Below, one piece after another: positions 21,348 through 31,231 of a DNA stretch of 64,000 nt; position 1 is the first letter of the stretch; each line of letters starts with the position of its first letter. The stretch is from Anniella stebbinsi (lineage: Eukaryota; Chordata; Lepidosauria; Squamata; Anniellidae), in contig JARDYH010000001.1 of the NCBI GenBank assembly GCA_029215795.1, positions 227,753,654 to 227,817,653 on the forward strand, given 5' to 3'. The position numbers and the translations under genes were made by a program. A model generated the notes under the pieces. That model had not been told where the DNA came from and searched no databases. It was given only the letters and a program-made list of their open reading frames with translations.

Positions 21348-23250
21348 CTTCGTTCCAAGACTACTACCACCGATTACAGTCAAAAACCGTTTGCAGCCTT
21401 TCTTGGATCTATGGCAAAACATTACCACCGACCGTTGGGTACTTGCGACAATCTCCACCGGCTATTCCATAGAGTTCGAAGTCCCCCCTCCTCTCGGCAC
21501 CATGAGATACACCGCGCCATCACCTACCCTCCTTCAGGAGGTGTCCGTCCTTCTCCAAAAAAGGGCAATTATGCGCGTACCAACACAACATCAAAAAGCG
21601 GGTTTTTACTCGCGTTATTTCACGGTTCCGAAAAAGGACGGAGGACTCCGTCCCATCATGGATCTCAGACAGTTAAACAAATTCATTCAACCAAAAAAGT
21701 TTCGGATGGTCACACTAGCGCAGATCCTGCCCCTACTGAAACGGGGAAGATGGTTTACGCTGGTGGATCTAAAAGACGCCTATTTCCACATCCCTATACA
21801 CCCAGCGCATCAGAAATACCTGTGCTTCCTTATCGGACATCAAGCCTACCAATTTGTTGTCCTCCCCTTTGGCCTTCGAACAGCGCCACGCGTGTTCACA
21901 AAATGTATGGCAGCTGTCTGTGCCCATCTGAGATCAAAAAACATCGAATTGTACCCTTACCTGGACGATTGGCTCATCGTCTCAACGTCCTGGGCCCAAT
22001 CGCTTCAAGATCTCCGCGTCGTCACCTCCTGCCTGGTGTGTCTCGGCCTGCAAATCAACGAAGAAAAATCAGTTTTCCAGCCAACTCAAAAGATCCAGTT
22101 TATAGGCGTCCTGCTGGACTCCACTATAGGCCGAGTGTTTCTTCCCGTGCAACGCAGACGTACTATTCAGGCCCTTGCTACTCGTCTGCGGTACAAACGC
22201 AGGACAACGGCGTTTTCCGTGCTACGCCTACTAGGCCTTATGGCGTCGGCAGTCTTTGTCGTTCGTTGGGCCAGACTCAACATGCGCCCCCTACAGCAAA
22301 CTCTCCTTCACGCTTATTATCCAGATCAAAATCCACGCAGGACAATACTTACCATTCCACCTGCTGTCATTCCGTCTCTACGCTGGTGGTCGACGATGTC
22401 TCATCTATCTCGCGGCCTCCCGTTTCATCTGCGGAGTCCGTCCCAAATCCTGACGACCGACGCCTCCCTGGAAGGTTGGGGCGCTCACATCACCGATCTA
22501 AACGTTCAAGGAAAATGGTCACATTCCGAGAGACGTTTACATATCAACCTTCTGGAATTGCTAGCGGTGAAACGAGCACTACGGGCTTTTCTCCCACAAC
22601 TACGGGGACACCATGTTCGGATACTCTCCGACAACACCACAGTTGTGTGGTATATAAACAAAGAGGGAGGGACTCGATCATCTCGTCTCCTAAGTCTCAC
22701 ATTAGACATTATGCACTGGGCCATACGCCAACGCATCTACCTAACGGCTCTGCACATTGCGGGCAGCGACAACATACGGGCAGACCACCTCAGCCGGGAC
22801 TTCGCCGATACTCACGAATGGGAACTGTCCAAAGATGTTCTAAATCGCATCTTCCACAAATGGGGACAACCCACATTAGACCTATTCGCGACATCTGCCA
22901 ATGCCGTCTGCAGGAACTATTGTTCTCGGGCGGGGATTGGACATGCGTCGCTCGGAGATGCATTCCAGTGGGACTGGTCCAACGGCTTCCTGTATATATT
23001 TCCGCCATTCCCACTGATACCCCAGGCAGTAATACGGGCCAGCAGGGGCTCGGTGAACGCCATACTAGTGACCCCCTGGTGGCCGAGACAACCATGGTTC
23101 ACACCACTCTATCGCATGGCGAACAATCATTTTTGGCAACTCCCGGAAGTGCCCCATCTCCTCTCAAAGGACGGCGGCAGGACTTGGCACCCGAACCTAC
23201 CATCTCTGAAACTCACAGCGTGGAGGATCCAACCAACTGGGAGTCTCTAA
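21325..23250 (+). CDS. DIRS ORF2, reverse transcriptase / RNase H
   Basis: An open frame of about 641 codons. RT motifs run in order: the KKDGGLRPIMDLRQLN block near residue 105-125, LVDLKDAYFHI near 150, FGLRTAPRVF near 185, and catalytic YLDD at residues 212-215 (21958-21969). RNase H follows, with TTDAS (D379), an NLLEL glutamate, LSDNTT and ADHLSR. The last 130 residues hold the DLFAT...PPF...TPWWP module found after RNase H in DIRS elements, often described as a Dam-like methyltransferase domain. The frame opens with GTG, not ATG; its first ATG is at 21502, just before the RT domain. It may therefore start there or be made by frameshifting from ORF1. No disabling change was seen. Confidence 0.93.
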   Translation: MDRSVGFDFVPRLLPPITVKNRLQPFLDLWQNITTDRWVLATISTGYSIEFEVPPPLGTMRYTAPSPTLLQEVSVLLQKRAIMRVPTQHQKAGFYSRYFTVPKKDGGLRPIMDLRQLNKFIQPKKFRMVTLAQILPLLKRGRWFTLVDLKDAYFHIPIHPAHQKYLCFLIGHQAYQFVVLPFGLRTAPRVFTKCMAAVCAHLRSKNIELYPYLDDWLIVSTSWAQSLQDLRVVTSCLVCLGLQINEEKSVFQPTQKIQFIGVLLDSTIGRVFLPVQRRRTIQALATRLRYKRRTTAFSVLRLLGLMASAVFVVRWARLNMRPLQQTLLHAYYPDQNPRRTILTIPPAVIPSLRWWSTMSHLSRGLPFHLRSPSQILTTDASLEGWGAHITDLNVQGKWSHSERRLHINLLELLAVKRALRAFLPQLRGHHVRILSDNTTVVWYINKEGGTRSSRLLSLTLDIMHWAIRQRIYLTALHIAGSDNIRADHLSRDFADTHEWELSKDVLNRIFHKWGQPTLDLFATSANAVCRNYCSRAGIGHASLGDAFQWDWSNGFLYIFPPFPLIPQAVIRASRGSVNAILVTPWWPRQPWFTPLYRMANNHFWQLPEVPHLLSKDGGRTWHPNLPSLKLTAWRIQPTGSL

Positions 23251-24266
23251 CGTTGCCTCCGGCGTTGAGGGCTGTTTTTGAGGCCTCAAAGAAACCATCC
23301 ACTAGGGCATCCTATGCCAGAAAATGGAAACGTTTTCAAACCTTTGCGTCAGAGCACATGTTTAAAAGTAAAGATGGACCCATCTCGGGGATTATCGATT
23401 TCCTATATTCCCTGCATGCAGAGGGCCTCAAGCCTGCGTCTCTAAAGGTGTATTTAGCCGCCATTTCCGTGCATCATAGCAAAGTGGATGGGTTCTCAGT
23501 CTTCACCCACCCAGTTGCAAAATCATTTATGAAAGGACTAAGAAACATGTTTCCGTCACTACGACCCATCGTTCCTCAGTGGAGCCTTTCAGTAGTGCTG
23601 ACTGCGCTCATGGCTAAGCCTTTCGAACCGATGGCCACTGTCAACATTCGCCTGTTGACACTTAAGACAGTGTTTCTAGTTGCAATCACGTCGGCTAGGC
23701 GTGCTTCTGAACTGGCAGCGTTAATGGCTGACCCGCCATATACCCAGTTTTTCCCTGATAAAGTTGTGTTACGTACGGGTCCTTCCTTTGTTCCTAAGGT
23801 TTCAGCTGCTTTTCATTTAAACCAAGATATCATACTGCCTACTTTCTTTAAGGCGTCTACAGACCCTTTAAGTTCAACGTTACATACTTTAGATGTTCGA
23901 CGCGCGTTAGCGTTTTATAAGGACCGTTCTATGTCCTTCAGGAAATCTGACAAATTGTTTGTCTGTTACGGGGGCAAGACAAAAAGGTTTGCTGTCTCCC
24001 CTCAACGCCTTTCTCGTTGGATTGTAGACACTATTGTTCTTACTTATAAAGTGTTACGGAAGTCGCCTCCAGCCTCCTTTACCGCTCATTCTACACGGGG
24101 ACAAGCCACTTCGGCTGCTCTATATCGAGGATCTTCAATTCCAGACATTTGTAAAGCAGCGACTTGGACAAATGCTTCTACTTTTATTAAGCATTATAGA
24201 CTCGACACCAGAGCTGCAAGGGACGCATCCTTTGGGAGAGCGGTCCTTTCGTCTATCTGTCAATAA
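21411..24266 (+). CDS. DIRS ORF3: tyrosine recombinase at the end of a long overlapping frame
   Basis: 951 codons are open from an ATG at 21411. The last third, from about residue 615 (around 23253), is a tyrosine recombinase: an N-terminal SAM-like core-binding part (STRASYARKWKRF), then catalytic R763 in TSARRASEL, H893-x2-R896 in HSTRG, and nucleophile Y929 in KHYRLD. This enzyme would integrate the circular DNA copy. The first 610 codons lie in the -1 frame of RT/RNase H and are Pro/Ser/Arg/His-rich with no domain. Extensive overlap of recombinase and RT frames is known in DIRS elements. Whether the recombinase starts at 21411 or internally cannot be told. Confidence 0.9.
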   Translation: MAKHYHRPLGTCDNLHRLFHRVRSPPSSRHHEIHRAITYPPSGGVRPSPKKGNYARTNTTSKSGFLLALFHGSEKGRRTPSHHGSQTVKQIHSTKKVSDGHTSADPAPTETGKMVYAGGSKRRLFPHPYTPSASEIPVLPYRTSSLPICCPPLWPSNSATRVHKMYGSCLCPSEIKKHRIVPLPGRLAHRLNVLGPIASRSPRRHLLPGVSRPANQRRKISFPANSKDPVYRRPAGLHYRPSVSSRATQTYYSGPCYSSAVQTQDNGVFRATPTRPYGVGSLCRSLGQTQHAPPTANSPSRLLSRSKSTQDNTYHSTCCHSVSTLVVDDVSSISRPPVSSAESVPNPDDRRLPGRLGRSHHRSKRSRKMVTFRETFTYQPSGIASGETSTTGFSPTTTGTPCSDTLRQHHSCVVYKQRGRDSIISSPKSHIRHYALGHTPTHLPNGSAHCGQRQHTGRPPQPGLRRYSRMGTVQRCSKSHLPQMGTTHIRPIRDICQCRLQELLFSGGDWTCVARRCIPVGLVQRLPVYISAIPTDTPGSNTGQQGLGERHTSDPLVAETTMVHTTLSHGEQSFLATPGSAPSPLKGRRQDLAPEPTISETHSVEDPTNWESLTLPPALRAVFEASKKPSTRASYARKWKRFQTFASEHMFKSKDGPISGIIDFLYSLHAEGLKPASLKVYLAAISVHHSKVDGFSVFTHPVAKSFMKGLRNMFPSLRPIVPQWSLSVVLTALMAKPFEPMATVNIRLLTLKTVFLVAITSARRASELAALMADPPYTQFFPDKVVLRTGPSFVPKVSAAFHLNQDIILPTFFKASTDPLSSTLHTLDVRRALAFYKDRSMSFRKSDKLFVCYGGKTKRFAVSPQRLSRWIVDTIVLTYKVLRKSPPASFTAHSTRGQATSAALYRGSSIPDICKAATWTNASTFIKHYRLDTRAARDASFGRAVLSSICQ

Positions 24267-24313
24267 TTCACCAGCGTGCACACCCTCCTCCGGTAAGTCT
24301 TGCTGATTAATCG

Positions 24314-24407
24314 CCCATATGTGTGATGCACAGAGACCACGAAGAAGAAATGCAGGTTGCTTACCTGTAACTGTAGTTCTTCGAGTGGTCATCTGTGCAG
24401 TCACACA
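24314..24407. repeat. DIRS internal complementary region (circle-junction copy)
   Basis: 24314-24349 is the exact reverse complement of the element's first 36 bp (18741-18776). 24348-24407 is the reverse complement of its last 60 bp (about 24638-24697). The two blocks meet head to tail around GAAGAAATG, so the segment encodes the joined ends. In the accepted DIRS model this region templates completion of the circular intermediate. Confidence 0.95.
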
Positions 24408-24511
24408 ACCCACCCACCATCCCCTCTATGCAACGCTGTCTGTATGCAAGAGGTATCTCAGGCGTATGCTTCTCAGTGGCAACCTTAGTTGCGAGGCTCA
24501 TGCGGTCTCAG

Positions 24512-24697
24512 AGAACTGAGGTAGGCGGGAACCAGGAGCATGCGCAGTGAGATGGTGGGGGGAGGGGTTCCCGCCAAAAACTGCTAAGCTAGCTATAGAA
24601 GTTTCCCGAGCGGGCTCGGCGCCGGCGCAGAGCCCATATGTGTGACTGCACAGATGACCACTCGAAGAACTACAGTTACAGGTAAGCAACCTGCATT
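24512..24697 (+). repeat. DIRS right inverted terminal repeat
   Basis: Inverted copy of the left repeat, longer by about 28 bp at its outer end (the part complementary to AATGCAGGTTGCTTACCTG). The unequal length is normal for DIRS and is the portion restored from the internal complementary region. Confidence 0.92.
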
Positions 24698-24699
24698 TT

Positions 24700-25085
24700 T
24701 CCTGTGAATGAATTTGCATAAATTTTGGGAAACTAAAAACAATAATCCGAAAGTCCGTGACTCCGCATGGCCTGGGAAGGATGGTCCACAGCGGGTTCTT
24801 AGAAATTCAAACTGATTTTAGTCAGTCTCAAATTTCTCCAGCATTCCTAGTGCTACGTCCCTGTAAGCCTGGCCCCAATTAGTATTGTATCGAAATTCCA
24901 ACTGGGCCCATGAGGGCAGTGGACACTCCCCACATCCGGCCCTCATAGGCCCAGTCAGACCCAACCAGCACTAGGACAGACCTGTGCCTGGCTGCTTTCA
25001 AGCCATTAACGTCGCCAAGGAATTGTGTACTTTCAAAAAGCCCTGGAAAACACACTTTGCTGTCCCCCCATGCCAATCGGGGGAG
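24700..25085. other. Non-coding flank of the DIRS element
   Basis: No gene. The segment around 24710-24850 (TTTGCATAAATTTTGGG, then AATTTCTCCAGCATTCCTA) resembles the ends of MITE family 3/3b, so the DIRS may sit inside an older MITE. Confidence 0.35.

Positions 25086-25089
<4 letters not shown>

Positions 25090-25120
<31 letters not shown>
25090..25120. repeat. (CA)n microsatellite
   Basis: Fifteen AC units, then a GCAC interruption. Confidence 0.97.
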
Positions 25121-25124
<4 letters not shown>

Positions 25125-25139
25125 GGTGTGTTCTACAGA

Positions 25140-25350
25140 GCCTAGCCCAATGCATCACTGGCCAGACTTCAGCTGGAGTACTGTGTCCAATTCTGAGCAC
25201 AGCAGTTTCCGAAGGCTGTCAACACACTGGAATCTGTCCAGGGGAGGGTGGCAAAGGAGGTGAAAGGCCTGGACACTAAGCACTATGAAGCAAGGCTGAA
25301 GGAGATGAATATGTTTAGCCTGGAGGAGAGACAATTACAGGGCAATATGA
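25140..25350 (+). mobile_element. CR1 LINE 3' fragment
   Basis: Contains GGAGTACTGTGTCCAATTCT, GTCCAGGGGAGGGTGGCAAA, AAGGCTGAAGGAGATGAATA and TGTTTAGCCTGGAGGAGAGA, the well-known 3' part of the amniote CR1 ORF2. Truncated on both sides; frame degraded. Confidence 0.8.
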
Positions 25351-25424
25351 AGCAGCTGGATAGGGTGTGTTGAACCTGGATGTTTCCACTAGTAGGCCAG
25401 CACTCTAACGGTTGGACCACACAT

Positions 25425-25635
25425 GGCCAAAACAGACATTACTTTAAACGTGTATCTAGCAGCTGCATCTCCTCCTCCTCCTCCTTCTTTGAAGTAGGTG
25501 TTAGGGGCACAATTCAGATCAAGAACTTAGCATGGGAGATTGGGACAGTTTTAGGATCTGGATTGGGCCACCTGTACCTGCTCTAAAGTAAAAATGGCGG
25601 AGGGGAAGAGGTAGCTGCTAATGTCTGTTTTGGCC
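25425..25635. mobile_element. Palindromic MITE family 4, copy
   Basis: Perfect 16-bp inverted ends: GGCCAAAACAGACATT (25425-25440) and its complement (25620-25635). GTATCTAGCAGCTG inside pairs loosely with GTAGCTGCTA. Just left of it, 25380-25424 looks like a minus-strand SINE head (AACCTGGATG, then CACTCTAACGGTTGGACCAC). Confidence 0.7.
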
Positions 25636-25649
25636 TACAGATACATTTA

Positions 25650-25848
25650 GGGTGTAATCCTGATCTTGTGAAGACAGAAAACTCCTAGTTGACAGCTGGT
25701 GGGCTGTGTGAACAGAGTGCTGAACTAGACGGACCTTTGGTCTGATCCAGCATGTTCTTATGTCCTACAACTCCCAGCATACCCCAGCCAGCAAGGAACG
25801 CTGGGAGTTGTAGGATGTTTTCTGTCTAAGCATGCAGAGGATTATGCC
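25650..25848. mobile_element. Palindromic MITE family 2 interrupted by a SINE tail
   Basis: GGTGTAATCCTGATCTTGTG and AGACAGAAAAC at the left pair with TTTTCTGTCTAAGCATG and GGATTATGCC at the right. About 75 bp at 25692-25765 is a foreign SINE 3' fragment (CTAGACGGACCTTTGGTCTG, then TGTTCTTATGT), so the SINE fragment landed in the MITE. Confidence 0.7.
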
Positions 25849-26404
25849 TTAAATGTGTGTGTGCCATTCTCTGTTGACAGAATTTTGCATCTGTTTTTTC
25901 TGTTTAAACACAGGGTGGGTAAAAATGGAGACCTGTGGCTGTTGTGCGTTCCTGTGTTTTGACATTTTTCAGTCATTCTGTTATTCTAAATATTATGCCA
26001 ACATGAACCCGATGTGCAAACCACAGACTCTCCAGCTGTACTGAAATTCTCTGCTGAAATCAGGAAGTGCCATCATCAACATGGAAAATTAACAGCCAAT
26101 ATTTAGCAGGATTATCTGCCTGTTGTGGCCTAAAATCTATGAAGAGATCATCATCATCCTTTATTATTTCTAGAGCACTTAACATGTACTAAGCATGTAC
26201 GTGATGAAAACCAATTATTCTTAGCGCTTTTTTATTCAAAACATTTCTGTGGGAATAGATGAATACTCTGGCTGCAAAATCCTGGGTGTTTCTAGATATA
26301 AAACAATTCCTAATAAAAGTGTCAAAAATCGGAGTGCCACTAACACCTGAGCATGAACACCACTATTCATAGTGTAATATCTAACAGTATTGTTTGGAAC
26401 AGAA

Positions 26405-26595
26405 GCAGTGATGTATAGTGGTTAGAGTGCTGGCTGAGAATTGGTACACACAGGTTCAAATCCTCATTCAGCCATGAAACCAATGGGGTACCTTTGGGCA
26501 AGTCTCAATTTAACTGGCCTCACAGGGTTGTTGTGAGGATAAAATAGGCAGAGAGAACCATGTGTACCGGGGCAAGCAGAAGATAGATCAGGATT
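26405..26595 (+). mobile_element. tRNA-derived SINE (MIR/CORE-like), plus strand
   Basis: A-box region TATAGTGGTTAGAGTGCTGG and B box GGTTCAAATCC (26453-26463), then a body with CACAGGGTTGTTGTGAGGAT. This is the same family as 5090-5480 and 59580. The tail is worn. Confidence 0.8.
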
Positions 26596-26599
26596 TACT

Positions 26600-27305
26600 G
26601 GTAGATCCTTTCAATATATGGGCAAGTGTTTCTAATAGTTTAACAATAGCAAATGAAATTTGCCATGGCTGGCCTTGTCCTAATTGCTAATCTCTTGGCC
26701 TCAATGTTCCTCACCTGTAAAATGGGATCATTCATTGGTTGCATTGTACCATTTCTTTATGCAGCTCTACTGGCCAGTGTGAGAGTTTTATATTAGAATC
26801 CCTGATCCTGTAACATAGGTTTGTATTTGCATGGCTTGTGGGGTGTAGTAGATAATGGCCCCACCGCCCCCAGACCCCCCATTTCACACCTGGGACTGAT
26901 TAGTGGACCTGGGGGCTCTAGTTAAAAATAAAGTAGATCCCAGTCCCACAAACTCTGCGCACCCCTGATGTACACTGCTTTGCGGTGCGACAAACCTCTA
27001 CTTCTGATGTAGCTCTGATGAAGAATGCCTGAGGAATTGGCACCATGCCGGAAGGCCTAAATAGGTTAGAGCTTATTTTTTGTTCCCCAATACACATCCA
27101 AAACCTAAGCTCTTTTGCACAACACTCTGTCCAGATCTTTTATATTTAGAACTGGCCAAGTCTTTTATAATTCAACTGGTGGGTCATTACAAAGGTGGGT
27201 CCAGCCAGAAAGAAATTTTCTAATTTGTTGCAGCAGAAATGCAAGGATTGCAATATTGGACAAAACAACAGTCAATTTCTGTTACAATGCTGACTTTTAC
27301 TGAAT
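26600..27305. other. Non-coding stretch before the L1 3' end
   Basis: No gene. GCGCACCCCTGATG near 26960 may be the end of a small hAT-like element, but I did not find the other end. 27000-27120 is unplaced. Confidence 0.35.
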
Positions 27306-27406
27306 TCAGGTTTCCAGAAAACATAATTTTATTTCAGCTCTTAACTACAATTATACCATTCTTTTCCATTCTTTATACACCAAGTGCACCCCTCACCAGG
27401 AACTGA

Positions 27407-30400
27407 TTACATTTTCCAAAATTGTGATTCTTCTTGCATAGGTTTGTGTCCTTTCCCTCTCAACAATACATGCTCTAAAAATAATTTCCATATATTTTCA
27501 AATTCATATCTATTACATATTCCCTTTTCTACTTTAATATTACATGTTAGTTTGTCATTAATAGCAATATCCCATACCTCTTTATACCACTCAACCATTT
27601 GATAGTTATCCTTCATCCTCCATTTCCTTGCTAGTATTAATCTTGCTGCAGTTAGTAACATAGTAATTAAATCCTTAGTATTCTGATTACATTTCATCCC
27701 CTCATATATTGATAATAACGCAATCTTTGGGGATGACTCCAAATCAATTCCTGTTATCTCTTTTATCTCTTTATATACCATTTGCCAAAACTTTTGTACA
27801 TATTTACATGACCACCACATATGAACATACATGTCAGTTTGTTGACATCCTCTCCAACATAATACCGAATATTTTTTATCTATTTGATTCAATCTAATTG
27901 GTGTTAAATACCATCGCCATATTAATTTGTAATAATTTTCTTTTATCCTTACTGATAAAGTTTTCAAATTCCTTGCTCCCCATAACTTCGCCCAATTCTG
28001 ATTACTTATTAAAATTTTCATGTCATTTTCCCACACCAGTTTGCAACCATCCCCTTGTTCTTCTTTTACCATCAATATTTTATAAATTTCACTTGTTATA
28101 CCTTTTAATACCATATTTTGTTCCTTCTCTCGTCTTTGTGTTATCATTTTTTCAAATATCGTATATTCTCTACATTTTTTTATTTTCTTTTACCCACTTC
28201 TTTATCCACTGTTCCAACTGCATACAATTAATCCATGAAACTTTCTCTTCCTTTAATGTTTCTTTTATTTTATTTAAATTGTCCATCTTTATCACTCCTT
28301 CTAATCTATTATGTTTTGTTTTCTTAATATTTTCCCCATTACTTCTTTTAGATTTTCTGGGAAGCTCTCCATCATCTCTACCGGAGTTAATGGGGAGACG
28401 GCGGGTATTAATTTAATCTTATTCTTAGCCCAAATCTCCAAAATATTCTTCAATATTGGATTCCTAACTCTTTGTAAAAAATTCTTATTAATTTTATTAA
28501 AGTATATATTTTCCATTTCCATTTCTACTTCTTTGGATTCCAATTCTAACCAACACTTTTCTCCCAAACCTAGAATACCTTCCACTACATAACTTAATTG
28601 GTTAGCCAAATAATATCCCTTCAAATGAGGAAGGCCTAACCCTCCTGTTCCCTGTTGTTTATACCACATTTTCTTATTTATTCTAGCTTTCTTATCTCCA
28701 TTACTAAAATTGTTAAACATTGTTTGCCATTTCTTCAACTCTATTTCTGATATTTTAATTGGCAACATCCTAAATAAGAAATTAATTTTAGGTAATATCT
28801 TCATTTTTAATAGTGCTATTCTACCAAACCATGAAAGTTTTATCTTCTGGTATTCCTCCAATTTCTTTTTAACCTCCTGCCTTAATCTATTATAGTTTTC
28901 CTCTTCCAGTTCATCCAAATTCTCTGTTATATATATTCCTAAATATTTTATTTTTCCTTTTAATTTAATATTCATTTCCCTTTTAACTAGTTCTTGCTTC
29001 CCTTCTTCTTTGTAATTAAACATCATTATCTCTGATTTGGGCCAGTTTATTTGTAATCCCGTCATCTCTCCAAACTCCTCCAGATAATGCCGTAATCTCC
29101 CCATCTTCTCAATTGGTTCTTGAATTGAAAGTAATGTATTGTCTGCAAATAAACTTATTTTAATTTCTTCTTTTTTCCCTATCCCTTTTATAGTCATATC
29201 TTCTCTAATTGCATTCGCCAAAAGCTCTATAACCATTGCAAATAAAATTGGGGAAAGGGGACAACCTTGCCTAGTTCCTCGGGCTAGCAACAATTGTTCT
29301 GTAATACCATCATTGACCATTACCTCCGCTACATTTTCTGAATATAACTGATCTATTAATCCCTTAAATTTTCCTCCAAATCCCATAGTGTCTATTAATA
29401 TTTTTAATGTTGGCCACTCCACACAGTCAAAGGCCTTAAAGATGTCTAGGGCTATTATACCCGCTTGTAATTTATCATTCCTTATAATATTTATCATATT
29501 CAATACCCTACTTATTAAACTTGATATCTGTCTACCTGCTACAAATCTACATTGATCCTTATTAATATATTTATGCATAAATTTATTCAATCTTTTTGCC
29601 ATTATCGCTGTCAATATCTTAGCATCCTGATTTAGCAATGATATAGATCTATAAGATCCCGGATCTGTTAGTTCTTTATCCGGTTTTGGGATTAAGACAA
29701 TTAAAGATTGCTTCCACGATGGTGGGGCCTTCTCCCCATTTATTATTTGATTATATAATATTTTTAATTTAGGCACCAACATATTCTTAAAATTTTTGTA
29801 ACATTCTGGACCCAATCCATCCATTCCCAGGGATTTCCCCACTTTTAATCCATCTATTACTCCTCCAATTTCTTCCTCTGTTACCAGTTGTTCCATCGCT
29901 TCCCTATCCAGTTCTTGTCTTTTTATTTTCCAGTATTTCTCAATATATTCCCTAATCTTTCCCAATGACTTGTTATTTGATGTATATAACTCTTGATAGA
30001 ATTCTTGAAAAACTTGTAATTTATCCTTCATTAAATTATTAATCTTACCTAATTTATCTTTTATAGCCCCAATTGGCTTTCCCATTTTCTTTGACTCTGT
30101 GGATCTGGCCAACATTTTAGAATTCCTATTGCTATACTCAAAATATTCTCTTTTTATCAAGTTTCTCTGTATTTTCCCAATTTCTATACCCCCTAATTCC
30201 TTCTTTTTTGCTTGTAATTGGGCCCCAATAATTTTATCTTTATTTTTTATATATTCATCCTCCAGTTCCCTAATATTCTTTTCCAATCTTACCCTCTCCT
30301 CTCCTTGTTGTCTCTTTAATTTAGACGATTCCCTAATGCATATTCCTCTCATCACAGCCTTCATTGTATCCCAAATTATAGCCTGAGTGGATTCCCCATT

Positions 30401-31231
30401 GTTATTTATTTGCCATATATCCTCCATTTCTTTCTGAATATTTTCTATCATTTGTTTATGTTTAAATATTCTTGTGTCCACTCTCCATCTTTTAGCTTCC
30501 TTATAATCTTTCCGAATCTTCATCTCCATATTTATTAATGCATGATCTGAAACTTTAATAAGCCCTATTCCTACTTCTAATACTTTTGTTAATAAACTCT
30601 TAGAAATAAAAAGGTAATCTATTCTAGTATAGCTCTTATGTACTGCTGAATAGAAAGTATATTTCCTTTCCTCCCCTTTGTTTAACCTCCAAACGTCGAA
30701 CATCTCCTTTGCTTTCATTAATACATTTAAACTTGTTACATTTTGCCGCCTATCATTCATATTGGGATTAGATTTATCTTTATTTTTATCCATTACCATA
30801 TTAAAATCTCCTCCCATTATAATGTGGCCTTTTTGAATTCCTTGCATTTCCTTGAACACTTTATTATAAAAAAATTCTTGCTTTTCATTCGGGGCATATA
30901 TATTCACCAGTGTATAATCTTCATTAGCTATCTTCCCCTGTTTAATTATATACCTCCCCTGTTCATCTTTTATTCCTTTCATATCAGTAAAACCACATTT
31001 CTTTGAAATTATAATTGCTACCCCTCTAGCTTTAGATGTTCCATATGCTTTCTGGTAGATGTTCGCCCATCTTAATTTAATTTCATTAGCCCCTTCTTTA
31101 ACTTGATGTGTTTCCTGTAAGAATACAATATCAGCTTTATCTCTATTCAATAAATTTTCTATTCTCTTTCGTTTTATCATCGTTCCCAGCCCTTTAACAT
31201 TTAATGATGTTACTTTCAATTTATTACCCAT
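27407..31231 (-). pseudogene. L1 ORF2 (endonuclease / reverse transcriptase), frameshifted
   Basis: The first 976 codons run from an ATG at 31231. The APE-type endonuclease shows SLNVKG, LQETH, NIYAPN, GGDFN and SDH, all its key residues. The RT shows IPKPDK, ISLLN, LDIFKAFD and TRQGCPLSPILF, but the catalytic box is FADN (D697-N698; codon 29138-29140) where F/Y-A-D-D is expected. Near 28309-28330 the frame shifts, and it shifts back in a homopolymer around 28172-28185. The final 246 codons (27407-28147) are again in the first frame and carry the C-terminal zinc-knuckle region (a C-x-x-T...W-x-C pattern). Total is about 1,270 codons, normal for L1. Confidence 0.9.

Larger units (their letters stand above)
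18741..24697 (+). mobile_element. Full-length DIRS-like tyrosine-recombinase retrotransposon
   Basis: About 5.96 kb. It carries inverted terminal repeats (18741-18898 and 24512-24697), a gag-like ORF1, an RT/RNase H ORF2, an overlapping frame ending in a tyrosine recombinase, and an internal complementary region (24314-24407). That set defines the DIRS order. DIRS elements are thought to integrate by recombinase through a circular intermediate, and accordingly no target-site duplication is seen. ORFs carry no internal stop and the repeats differ at about one position over some 125 bp, so the copy looks young. Codon and CpG content is much higher than in the flanks. Confidence 0.95.

Noticed and set aside
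27898..31006. Several plus-strand frames of 60-170 codons
   Set aside because: They are antisense to L1 ORF2 and are hydrophobic only because the L1 sense strand is A-rich.
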